Assembly: GCA_032209605.1 (NCBI GenBank)
Contig: JASFXZ010000007.1
Location: forward strand, 22,442,264-22,506,263
DNA from: Mactromeris polynyma
Lineage: Eukaryota > Mollusca > Bivalvia > Venerida > Mactridae
DNA length: 64,000 bases
Reading direction: 5' to 3'
Part shown: positions 1 through 9,078 of the stretch, in pieces
Layout: the number at the start of each line of letters is the position of its first letter
Position numbering within the stretch: position 1 is the stretch's first letter
The notes under the pieces: model-generated
Databases searched by the model: none
Seen by the model: only the letters and a program-made list of their open reading frames with translations
Told to the model about the DNA's origin: nothing
Position numbers and translations under genes: made by a program

Positions 1-725
1 CAATGAATCATTCAACCCGTCAAATGATGTCAAACATAGCTGAAATTAAGTGTGGATATTTCGCGACCCTACAGTCCATTTAACATGACAAGCTATGCAC
101 ATAGTACGAGTTATTTTCTATGCACCATAGCTTCAGTTCAAAAGATTTTTCGTAGAGGAAAATAATGATCAAGAGTAAACTTTTTGAATTGAGATTTGTG
201 TACCCAATGGGCATTTTTCTGCGCTCACAGCCATGTGTAGTTCACACTTTTTCATTAGTCTCACTGCTCATCCTTTAATTGACTGGGATCATCAATCGCT
301 AAACAATTACTACCGCATGTTTCCACAACATTATCCAAATGAAGGATTGTTTACATAATTAGTACACCTCTTACCCGTTCTTACCTTGTTCCCATCAAAA
401 CGGAATGCATACAATGATAACGCCTAAAGCTCTACACTTAAACTTCTTTATTTTACATCGATTGTAAAACAAGTTCGCACAACATAATATACTAATCACG
501 CTCGATGACTGCTTCCTGGCTACCAACCAGTACTTGCGCCAAATTTAGGGACTGTGAAGATCAGCGCGGGGCTCGAACCTAAGACCTTCGGATCAGGAGT
601 CAGGCACTCTGCCCCTCGACCACTGCGCCACGAGGCAATTAATATTATTATGGAAAAGTATCGTCCGATTTTGGGAGAATTATTTTACGTGTAAGATAAC
701 AATCCGGACCGAACAGACGATTTCA
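1..725. repeat. Partial copy of a dispersed DNA-element family, interrupted by a SINE
   Basis: Bases 1-420 resemble 2041-2390 closely (both begin CAATGAATCATTCAAC) and 8760-9078 more loosely. Bases 650-720 resemble 2459-2530 (TTTTGGGAGA.TTATTTTACG). The copy at 1566-2657 has inverted ends, so this is a truncated member of the same family. A tRNA-headed SINE at about 425-636 separates the two homologous parts. Confidence 0.7.
425..636 (-). mobile_element. tRNA-derived SINE (family B), minus strand
   Basis: On the minus strand the head reads GCCTCGTGGCGCAGTGGTCG (A-box like) and then GGTTCGAGCCC (B-box like). The acceptor stem does not pair, so it is not a working tRNA gene. The body (CTGGTTGGTAGCCAGGA.GCAGTCATC, later TCGATGTAAAATAA) matches the element at 61704-61845, which defines a shared family. 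It lies inside an older repeat copy. Confidence 0.65.
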
Positions 726-770
726 TCAATAATAACTATAATCCTTTAGTAGTTATTTATATCATTGCAG

Positions 771-970
771 TGATATGGGTAGCAAGGGACTGTATCTTCC
801 AACCATTAAAGATGCTGGTCAGGTGCCGATGTGTGATGTAGGTGTGTTTAACAATCCGGAAGATCCAAGGTTCTACAATATCATATTAGAGGACGAGGCT
901 TTGGCATTCAGGCCATGTCAGGATGACAAATTGGCCGCATCACTCAACAATTCTAAACTTGTTATAATTG
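771..970 (+). CDS. NXPE exon (first in window)
   Basis: Acceptor TATATCATTGCAG ends at 770 and the donor GTAAGT starts at 971. The exon enters with one base of a split codon and leaves in phase 1. It encodes the region before the neurexophilin domain (KGLYLPTIKDAG ... NNSKLVIIG). The ATG at 775 is internal, not a proven start. Confidence 0.8.
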
Positions 971-3900
971 GTAAGTTTTACATCTTCTCAACTCGTAGTG
1001 TTTTGTGTGCTGAAGTTTACCTGGGATCTGTGCGGTGAGGCATTGTCTTGTGAATGTGCGGGCATCCCGTTTACCAACGCGATGACCATGTATGGTATAT
1101 TATTCTCACTTTCAATAAATTCTCAAAATCAATTTCTTAAATAACTTTAATGTACTAAATAACATAAATATAATGATGAATTTTGTTAACATAAGAAATA
1201 AAAAGAATCAGTACAGTAAAACTTCAAAACCTCGAACAGTTTTGGCTCGAACACAGTAGATACCTCGAACAGTTTTGGCTCGAACACAGTAGATACCTCG
1301 AACAGGTTCTTAAGTCCCGGCGAAACCCCTTCTTATTTCATATTATCTAACAGTAGATCACTCGAACAGAGATAGGTCGAACACTCGAACAGAATGTGTG
1401 GTCCCTAGCTATCATTTCATTCATTGTTCATTGTTCACCACAGATAGGTCGAACAATACAATAATTCACACCTTTCATTGACCGCTTAATACACTTATAT
1501 TTGTTGACGGGTAAGGTTGGCGACACATGTTATTCGCACTTCGTGACTTGACAGTTGTACATGTACAGTGGAAACTCCCTAATCCGAACACCCTTCGGAT
1601 AAACTATAAAGTTCAGATTAGAGGAGATTGAATGTCCGTAGGCAATACATTCTTATAAGAGACCAACATATTTATGCTCCTTTCATAAAAGGAAGATGCG
1701 ATATGCACACTACACGCTGTGTTAAACATTGGTTGATATTTGAATTCTTTCAAATGTAAATCAGGATTATTATTTGTTAATTCGTTATAGAAATTGTAGA
1801 AAATTCGATTCTTCAGTATATGCACCGCTATAGACGCATTTCGTTTAATTAAAACCGTATGAAAGCATTGAATATAATAAACTTAAGATTTTGACATACA
1901 GTTCATTCTTAATTAGTTGTAGAAATTACAGCAAAATTGCACTGCGCAAAAAATGTATTAGATATTATTTTTTTTAAATTTATTTATGTTTTGATAATTT
2001 TACTGCAAAAGGTGGATATATCAATCTCAAGCAAGTATTTCAATGAATCATTCAACAAGTCAAATGAATTCAAACATAGCTGAAATTAAGTATGGGTGTT
2101 TTGCAACGTTATACCGTCCATAAAACCTGACAAACTTAGTACGATGTATTTTGAAAACGCCATACTTGGAAACTATGCACCATAGCTTCATTTCAAAAGA
2201 TATTTCATAGAGTAAAATAATGATAAAGGGTAAAAACGCTGTACTGTGATTTGTGTACCTAATGGGCCTTTTCTGCGCTCACATCCAATGCTTTCCAATT
2301 GTTTACACAATAAGTACATCTCGTACCCGGTCTTACCTTGTTTCAATGAAAACGGAATGCATACGATGATAACGTCTAATGGTCTATATTCATAGAGACA
2401 ATCAAAATTATTATACCTTCTCTCAATTCTCAGTCATTATACGATCTGACGTATTTTTGCGGAAAATTATCGTCCGGTTTTGGGAGATTTATTTTACGTG
2501 TAAAATAACAATCCGGACAGAAAAATTCGTTCGGATTCCGGACTGTGGGAGATTGTTTTATATGTCGTATTGGAGGAACTACACCGAGATCGAGAAAATT
2601 GTCCGGTTACAGGAAATTTCCGGACTGGAGAGTTTCCGGATTAAGGACTTCCCATTGTACATGTACTATGTGACAGACGATTCATGCGTATAAGAATAAA
2701 CGAGAGAGAATAAGTTCCCACAGGAATCATTTTTGCTTTCCTTTCATTTCTTTTTTAATTATTATTATTATGAATAATGCTGCCACTATTGATCGACGTG
2801 CATTCAGTATGAAAACAAAACGTGTGTTCAACATGCTTAGTACACTTGCACAGGCGACTGTCAGGTAGGACATATACGCGTATACCGTAGATGCCCCGAA
2901 CAGAAGATGACTCGAACTAATTTCTAGGTCCGACGGCAGTTCGAGGTTTCGAAGTTTTACTGTATTTAGGAATATAAAATTTGGATCTTTATCAAAAACC
3001 AATCCACAATTGTCTAACCCGCTTTACATTATGCTACAGACGAGTTTACAGTTCTCACAGACACTGCGTGCAAAATATCATTTTAGCAGTATAGCTGGAC
3101 TTAGCCTTTACAAATATGATACGGTTAAACGGTTGTCTTGACATGTCCTGTGATCTTTTCCACTCATTAATCCCCCTCCCCCTTCCTTCATTGTCCACTT
3201 TGATTCTCCTAGTTGTTCCTTGTGCCTCTGTTCCTTAACACGTGTGCCCTTTGACCTCATTAAGTGCCTTATGTTTTGTGGATTGTTGTTTTTCCGAAGG
3301 TCTGCGTGGGGAGGCACTGTCTTGTGTATTTGGCGTTCCCTGTAGTTACGTATTCTCTCTCTTTCATGGTGTTTGATATGTAATGAATTTGTTCAGATGG
3401 TGTCAAAACCTCATACCAGAGAGGGGAGGTAATCCATGTACGAGTGGACCTTTATGACGGTTATGGAAACAAGAAAAATATAGGTGGAGATTTGATCAGA
3501 GCAACGATTCATGACATGAAAGGTTACCATCATGCACCTGGTGTTGTTACAGATAATCTTGATGGTACATATACGGTTGAAATAAAAGCCTTCTGGAGTG
3601 GTTCGTCCAACATTAATATCACACTTGCCTATACCCGGGAAATTATTTCAGCGGTATATCGCGTGCGAACACAGGTTAGTTAGTATGTTTTTGCATACTA
3701 TTTCAGATTTTCGTATTTTGTTTTCATCTGAAACATTTGTATCAAGACATGGGTTAAATAAGTTAGGTCATCGATGATAGATTAGCTTGTGTTTTAATGC
3801 ATTGTAGTATATATTCTTCAAACGATTTAACTGACTTCGTTCAGTCGAGATTTAAACTACTAAATTGTTTGTTTTAACGGTTTAGCTGGGATAATAATAC

Positions 3901-6900
3901 AACTATTTTAAGTTTATTGTCAAATACTAAGTAATTGTAATATAAATACTTTTAAATAACTAAAGGTATGCTTAATATTGTTTTAATATCATTTAATAGG
4001 TTCTTTCCACAAGGAATATATATGCAAAGTTCCAAAGTCGTCAATATTCCGAGGAGACACTATGTCATCCAAATCGCACCCGTTTATTGGCAGCAACAAA
4101 CAACTCAACACTTTGTGATATGACCCATGATAATTCTGGTATGCCATTCTACTGCGTGAAACCAAAGAATGTACATCTACTGTGTCTCGACTGGATGTTT
4201 ACAAGCGCTAAAATGCCATTCCAAGTGTTATCACTTACAAGCTGTGAAAAGATGTTGTTTAAAAGGTAAAAGAAGCCGCAAACCAGGTTCGTAGCGGATC
4301 CGTGGTCCAGTGGTAACGCGCTGGACTTGTAATCCAGGGATCGCTGGTTCCAATCCCCGCTGCATCACTGACCGTACTAACAGTCTTTCGGACGAGACTT
4401 TAAAACCGAGGTCCCGTGTATGATGCTTTACATCGAGCACGTAAAAGAACCAGGGGTGCTTCTGGAACTGGGGCATCTTCTGTATCATGTAGTATCCTCC
4501 AAAAATCTAATATGACTAACATTCTTCCGGAGGCGTCGACCATGTGGGAAACTGGTGGCGACGATAAATAAATGCAAATACAACAAACCAAGTTCATTAT
4601 TATTGTATTATTATCATTATCGGTTCTGCCCTTTGTGATGCTGAAATAAGGAATCTTTAATCGAATATGTGACATTGTTTACATAGATTATTTTGCACAG
4701 CTCATTATAGTAAATGTACGTTTGTATCTAACGTTCGTATCACAGATGAGGCGTATGTATTTGGTGTCGTATTCCTATCAAATATGTTTAATATTAGATA
4801 TCTGTAAATCAAATGTTAGATATTCGCAATCGCTTATATTTGGTATTCGATTTTTAGATATGTAGTATTCGAATTTTTGATATCTTTGAAGTCATTATTG
4901 AAAATGTGATACATGTACCTAGATATTTAATGTTTGCATTATTGGTATCTGTCATTCAAATTGCCGATATCAAGAATTCATTTTTAATACTTAATAGCGA
5001 TTCTGAAACTTGAAAACTGTAATTCGTGTAATAGACATCTGCGATTCAAATAGTAAGTACATGTATCTCATAATCAGATTTGATACGGAAAAAGTACAAC
5101 ACAAAATAACTATACAACCTTAGAAATTAAATTCCCATTACTTGCATCACTATACGTGTGTGCCTTTACACCTCTTCAGTGCCTAATGTTTTGTTGTTGT
5201 TTTCTTGGGGTCGGTGTGGCAAAGCATTGGCTTGTGCATGTGGTGTTGCCTGGAACAATTTAATCCCTCCAATTCATGATGCAGTGACTTACAGTGTGTC
5301 TTTTAATGATTAAATTGCCTACTTAGTCAATGTATGTGTGTGTGTTCGCAATCAGTGACCATATAGCGATTAAGTGTGAGGTTAGCTAGCAGTTAAATCG
5401 ATTTCAACCCCCAGTACTTTCCAAGACTTTAAATTGCTGTATGGTTATTATTTCAATTTGTGTTTAGATGTTCGTAAAGTTTCCCTTCCCCTGTGCGCTT
5501 CATTCACTTTATACAGTGTTCATGTTATTTATTCGCAACGTTCGGCCTATTGTTGCCAGCTGTCTAGACTTGACCTTTGAGGTATTCCATCCATTTAACC
5601 CCTGTTTGTTCTCTTTGATTCTCCTTAGTTATCCCTTATGGTCGGCCAGGCCATTCCTTGCGCCACAGTATCCATTGCGCATTTATCCTTGCGCCTTCTC
5701 AAATGCCTTATGTTTTATGGACTGTTGTTTTCCCAGAAGTTTGTGTGGAGACCCATGGTCTTATTATGTTGCAACTTATTCTCCTTCTTTTGAATATATA
5801 TGTGTCTGTCTACGTAGGATTCACAAACAATTGCGGCAACATCTGACGGTGAACGTCAACGAAGGTACAGCATGTAGAATTTCGCCGAAAGCACCTTGCT
5901 CAAAGTATGACATCACCAAGACTTGGATTTCAAGAGAACCAACAGGATATTTTAGGGGCAAGAACTGGACTTTTGTTCAATGTGGTGGTAAGTTTTAACA
6001 AACTTTTTTTGCTCACTGAAGTGTGTCGTTGAATTTTCGTCGCCAATGCACAACTGGTTTGTGGATTGGTTACGCCTCAATTATGGCCCAATTTTGACTG
6101 AATATGTCCAGAACGTTTGACTCCACAAATCTCTGCGAAAATTTATATAAAGTCATCTTGGGTCAAACAATCGGTCAATTGATCACATTATAGAACAAAT
6201 TAGTATAAGAAATATTTTCTATCTAATCTGCATGAAAATTCGTATGAGTGTATGCCTTAGTTAAATGCAAATACTGTTCGATAGTGAATTATTTGGGTCA
6301 GAAATTAGGTCACTGGTGAAATAATAGAAAACTCTGTAAATACACTAGAGAACATTTTTATTCATAATAACCAGTCAGAATTATATCTCTATTCAAGTCT
6401 AGATCAGGTTTCAAGCAGGGTACTTTTCCTCAATAACTAGACCACACGGTAGAACTTATATACGTCTGGTCAGAATGGTTGTTAAACAAATGATTTAAAA
6501 ACCAGGTCACAATGTCAAATTTAATACCGGACATCTCATTGAGGGGTCAATAACTAGGTCAAAACTTAATTCTTTGAAACGCACTTGTTTACACTCCAGA
6601 GGCCAAAACTATCAATTGTATCATCATTTAAATAAATATTAATGTGTCTTCATCGAGATTTGTACCTAGCATGGCTTGCTTCCTTATGTTGTACACGTTC
6701 TTGTTTGGGCATAAATGTATGTAAGTTGTAATTTTAACTTTAATTTGCATACACTGCAGGTCTCACCAAAGATCGTATATACGAGTGTCTGAGAAATAAG
6801 AGGTTATACTTGATTGGAGATTCTACTTTACGCCATTGGTACACGCACCTGCTAAAAACGGTTAACTGTATCCCAATAACAGAAGATTGGACCAAAGAAC

Positions 6901-7421
6901 AGTGGCATAAACCAGCGGAGTGTGTAATTAAACACATAGGATTCACGGCGGGATGGTACCCACACAGTCAGCCATTTTGTGTTGGTAATACATGGGCGGA
7001 CGTGCGCTACACTCAGGTTTCAATAACACGACGCATTGAAAATATCCCGAATGACGAAGAAGCGATTATTGTTTTTCAACTGTATATGCACGACTTAGCA
7101 TTTCATCATTCCGTGGTTCAGGGTCGACTTGCACTTATTCGAAAAACTGTTGAAACTTTTCTACATAGAAATAATAATTCAGTCGTGTTAATAAAAGGAC
7201 CACATACATTTTCTCAAACACAAGCAGGTGAGCGCCTTAATGACTGCTACTCTGGATTATATACCAAAATACTCTATGACACATTTAAAGGGTTACATGA
7301 CAGAGTTGTTTTACTTAACAACAAAGATGCGACGATTGCGGCGCATTCGACTGGGAACCATCCCCCCACAAATATTATAGCGGCAATGCTGGAACAAATG
7401 TTTAGTTTTGCATGTAAATAA
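771..7421 (+). CDS. NXPE-family protein (neurexophilin-like plus PC-esterase domains), 5' incomplete, 5 exons
   Basis: Five exons join in phase (771-970, 3397-3674, 4000-4265, 5818-5987, 6760-7421; 1576 nt, about 525 codons) with GT/AG borders at every junction seen. The second exon gives the neurexophilin-like domain (SYQRGEVIHV, GGDLIRATIHD, VTDNLDGTYTVEIKAFWSG). The last exon gives the PC-esterase part with LIGDSTLRHW (the GDS nucleophile motif) and a C-terminal DATIA...GNHPP segment that supplies the usual Asp and His. NXPE proteins are secretory-pathway or luminal; vertebrate members have been linked to O-acetylation of glycans, but substrate here is unknown. The usual family length is about 550 residues, so only the signal-peptide region is missing, left of the window or unrecognised. 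No frameshift or internal stop was found. The introns are loaded with transposons. The family call is firm; the exact paralogue is not. Confidence 0.88.
1214..2962. mobile_element. TA-flanked inverted-repeat DNA element (pogo/Tc1-mariner-like, non-autonomous), outer element of a nest
   Basis: Left end CAGTAAAACTTC[A]AAACCTCGAAC starts at 1214; the reverse complement of the right end at 2962 reads the same with one change (G for the bracketed A). TA flanks both ends (1212-1213 and 2963-2964), as for Tc1/mariner/pogo insertions. Short CTCGAAC motifs recur at 1230-1395. No transposase frame is visible. It sits in the first NXPE intron seen here and contains the element at 1566-2657. Confidence 0.72.
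1566..2657. mobile_element. Inner TA-flanked inverted-repeat DNA element, nested in the 1214-2962 element
   Basis: Left end CAGTGGAAACTCCCTAATCC at 1566; the right end reversed reads CAATGGGAAGTCCTTAATCC, about 18 of 23 bases matching over the terminal stretch. TA occurs at 1564-1565 and 2658-2659, inside a GTACATGTA context on both sides. The interior is homologous to bases 1-725. The 104-aa open frame at 2379-2693 resembles no known protein and crosses the element end, so it is not called. Confidence 0.65.
3150..3360 (+). repeat. Fragment of a dispersed repeat (GGCACTGTCTTGTGTAT family)
   Basis: Resembles 5150-5260, the end of 5325-5790, and 19400-19530/23345-23475: shared words are CCTTATGTTTTGTGGA.TGTTGTTTT and GGCACTGTCTTGTGTAT. 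Family unknown. A shorter piece may lie at 1030-1075. Confidence 0.5.
3397..3674 (+). CDS. NXPE exon, neurexophilin-like domain
   Basis: Acceptor TTTGTTCAG ends at 3396; donor GTTAGT starts at 3675. The leading AT completes a GAT codon with the preceding exon. The reading frame extends well upstream of the GTG at 3444. GGDLIRA and DNLDGTYTV are typical of the NXPE family. Confidence 0.87.
4000..4265 (+). CDS. NXPE exon, middle region
   Basis: Acceptor ATTTAATAG ends at 3999; donor GTAAAA starts at 4266. It enters in phase 0 and leaves in phase 2. It encodes a Cys-containing stretch (ETLCHP, STLCDM, PFYCVKP, HLLCLDW) matching the cysteine-bearing linker of NXPE proteins. A SINE begins only about 30 bases after the donor. 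Confidence 0.82.
4295..4590 (+). mobile_element. tRNA-Thr-like SINE, resembling the Meta-SINE group
   Basis: The head has CCGTGGTCCAGTGGTAACG (A box), an anticodon arm CTGGA-CTTGTAA-TCCAG (TGT anticodon) and GGTTCCAATCC (B box), but the acceptor ends do not pair. The body TTTCGGACGAGACTTTAAAA and CGAGGTCCCGTGTATG, then GCACGTAAAAGAACC, resembles my memory of the conserved core of animal Meta-SINEs. It ends with an A-rich ATAAATAAATGCAAATAC tail. It lies just inside an NXPE intron. Confidence 0.68.
4686..5110. other. AT-rich NXPE intron segment with degenerate GATATTCG-like words
   Basis: TATTCG, GATATCTG and ATTCGAAT words recur loosely. No period, inverted ends or coding signal could be fixed; probably an old decayed repeat. 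Confidence 0.3.
5325..5790 (+). repeat. Dispersed repeat of about 450 bp, same family as in the tandem duplication
   Basis: Homologous along its length to 19118-19535 and 23063-23480: shared CCATATAGCGATTAAGTGTG, then AAATTTCCCTTCCCC-like, TATAGTGTTC.TGTTATTT, and GTTGTTTTCCCA near the end. All full copies run in the same direction. No ends or target duplication were resolved; it could be a non-autonomous DNA element or a LINE 3' part. It lies directly before the exon at 5818. Confidence 0.6.
5818..5987 (+). CDS. NXPE exon, linker before the esterase domain
   Basis: Acceptor TCTACGTAG ends at 5817; donor GTAAGT starts at 5988. Its first base completes AGG. It encodes CRISPKAPCSKYD and PTGYFRGKNWTFVQCGG, resembling the G-Y-x-W region of the family. 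The open frame continues upstream through the intron by chance and is not coding there. Confidence 0.82.
6040..6640 (+). repeat. Decayed GGTCA-type tandem repeat in NXPE intron
   Basis: Degenerate units carry AACTAGGTCA, GGTCAGAA, AATAATAGAAAA and ACACT(C/A)(C/G)AGAG.CA at roughly 80-120 bp spacing (6290-6640 clearest). I know similar tandem repeats from bivalve genomes; that is a memory-based comparison. No protein or RNA signal. Confidence 0.45.
6760..7421 (+). CDS. NXPE terminal exon, PC-esterase domain
   Basis: Acceptor CACTGCAG ends at 6759; the first two bases complete GGT. It encodes YECLRNKRLYLIGDSTLRHW (catalytic GDS) and ends with DATIAAHSTGNHPP and the stop at 7419-7421. This is the best conserved part of the gene. 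Confidence 0.9.
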
Positions 7422-7649
7422 ATACAAGCGGTGGATATCATGTGCTGAACTAAGCAGTTACTTTTGAAACGTAGATAAAAACCTGTATTAAATGTTGTCA
7501 CATGAGTGTTTTGTTCTTTTCATATTCATTGAAATTTTCGCTTAGGGTAAGTTGTAGCCACATGCCGCACACTATATGAACATTACAATATTTGTTTGAT
7601 TTTCATCTGTGTAATGTATCCACCATTATTGAAAGTTGATTAACAATAC

Positions 7650-7655
7650 AATAAA
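7650..7655 (+). promoter_or_regulatory. Candidate polyadenylation signal of the NXPE gene
   Basis: AATAAA about 230 bases after the stop, followed by a T/GT-rich stretch. Another AATAAA overlaps the stop codon near 7415, so the true site is uncertain. Confidence 0.4.
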
Positions 7656-7759
7656 TATTTGTTTATCTTCACGGTTATCTCAGTATTTTTGTAGCAGGAC
7701 CTCCTCATGTTTTATTTAAGACGTTTGTACGATATGGATCGGGTCTGTGGGACAAAATG

Positions 7760-7920
7760 TTATGAGAACATTTGTACTAGTCATGGCGTCCCATGCTATG
7801 CCTTCCCAGGCCCGGTCCCATGGGGGCAAAGGGGGGGGGGCTGGTCTCCAAGTCGGCTATGAAGTGACCAGATTATATCTCAAGGTTGCTATTCTTTAAG
7901 CACGTTAAGTACAAACTATA
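7760..7920 (-). repeat. Dispersed repeat, inverted relative to 11235-11390
   Basis: GGTCTCCAAGTCGGCTATGA and GTGACCAGATTATATCTCAA here match, reversed, CCACAACCGACTTGGGGGCC and TTGAGACCTAATCTGGTCAC at 11287-11330. The similarity continues through a C/G-rich run and a CATGG...GACGCC stretch. The partner lies inside the 9079-13363 element. Confidence 0.55.
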
Positions 7921-7921
7921 A

Positions 7922-8759
7922 CATCAATTTATTATCAATCTCCCTTTTACTACCAGTTCTTGGACGGTACCGTTCTTATAAGTCACGTATAAGTTCTGCA
8001 GCAATTATTAAAGAACATAATCGTCTTTATATGCATTGGTATTCAATGACTGGTTCAAAAATATAGTACTTTTTATATGTAACTCTTCAGTAAACGGAGG
8101 AAGTAAAGTTGTATATAATACATATACGAGGGGTGTAAAAATAGTTTAATTTATGTCGGACTGATGTCGTTGCTCATTTTTTCTGACGCACCTCAGCAGT
8201 ATGGCTGCCAAAAGGTTGCCGCTAGCACCACCGAAGAGGAGGTATAGTATGGCAATATTTGCAATTTGCCGCTTGGTCCCGAAATGATAAAATGTCGACA
8301 TTATATTCCTGACAATTTATTTACTATCACTAGATAATCCATGACAATAGAGAAAATATACATGACATTCTTTTAAGCGTTTAATGCGCACTTTCCGTCA
8401 GAACGGTAAAAAAATACTTTATCGAATGTGTGTTGCGCATGGTGAGATCGAAATGTTACACCATATGAGCTTGAAATATGTCATTTATCGCTTTTCAGAA
8501 TTTTGCTTCGCATTCAATAAGACAAAGACAGAATTGTATATTTTTGCATTTGCATCCATATTTATCAAAATATATTATCATTGTGCTTTTGCATGAAAGG
8601 TAAATTAATTTTACGACGCATGTGCACTATAATCATGGTATTTTAGGACAGAAAGAATGAAACATACCATTTTTCTCAACCCAACTCGTCAATAATCTAT
8701 GATCCTATCTACACTAATGCTTGACACGCAGTCGACATAAATTAGACTTTGCATTGACT
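7922..8759. other. Intergenic, nothing recognised
   Basis: AT-rich sequence downstream of the NXPE gene. The only open frame (70 aa at 8384) has no recognisable similarity, codon bias or splice context. Confidence 0.4.
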
Positions 8760-9078
8760 AAGCAAGAACCCAGTGCGTCCATAAAACCCGAACAGCTTAC
8801 ACAAAATGCCGTACTTGAAAACTATGCAACATAGCTTCATTTCAAAAAGGTTTTCGTAGAGGAAAATAATGTAATAAAGATCTAGGGTAAAAGTTTTGAA
8901 TTGTGATTTGTGTACCCAATGGACCTTCTTTCTACGCTCACATCAAAATGTTGTTCACACTTTTTTAAGTCTCCGTTGAGTGCTTATCCTTTAATTGTCT
9001 GAGATCATCAGTCCCTAAACGATAACCTCCGCATGTTTTCACAATATTATCGATCCATTTGTTCTTGAAGGATTGTTT
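8760..9078. repeat. Left part of a dispersed DNA-element copy, split by the 9079-13363 insertion
   Basis: Matches 100-355 and 2130-2330 (GAAAACTATGCAACATAGCTTCATTTCAAAA-type stretch, GTGATTTGTGTACC.AATGG, CTAAACGATAACCTCCGCATGTTTTCACA). It stops at GAAGGATTGTTT; the uninterrupted relative at 341-360 continues GAAGGATTGTTTACATAAT, which resumes at 13364. Confidence 0.7.

Noticed and set aside
545..636. Possible tRNA gene on the minus strand
   Set aside because: Acceptor ends do not pair and the sequence continues into a SINE body shared with 61704-61845.
4295..4370. Possible tRNA-Thr gene (TGT anticodon arm)
   Set aside because: The anticodon arm and both boxes are good, but the acceptor stem does not pair and a SINE body follows directly.
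5468..5998. 176-aa open frame over the NXPE intron/exon border
   Set aside because: Only the part from 5818 to 5987 is exon; the upstream part is the dispersed repeat at 5325-5790 read through a canonical acceptor.
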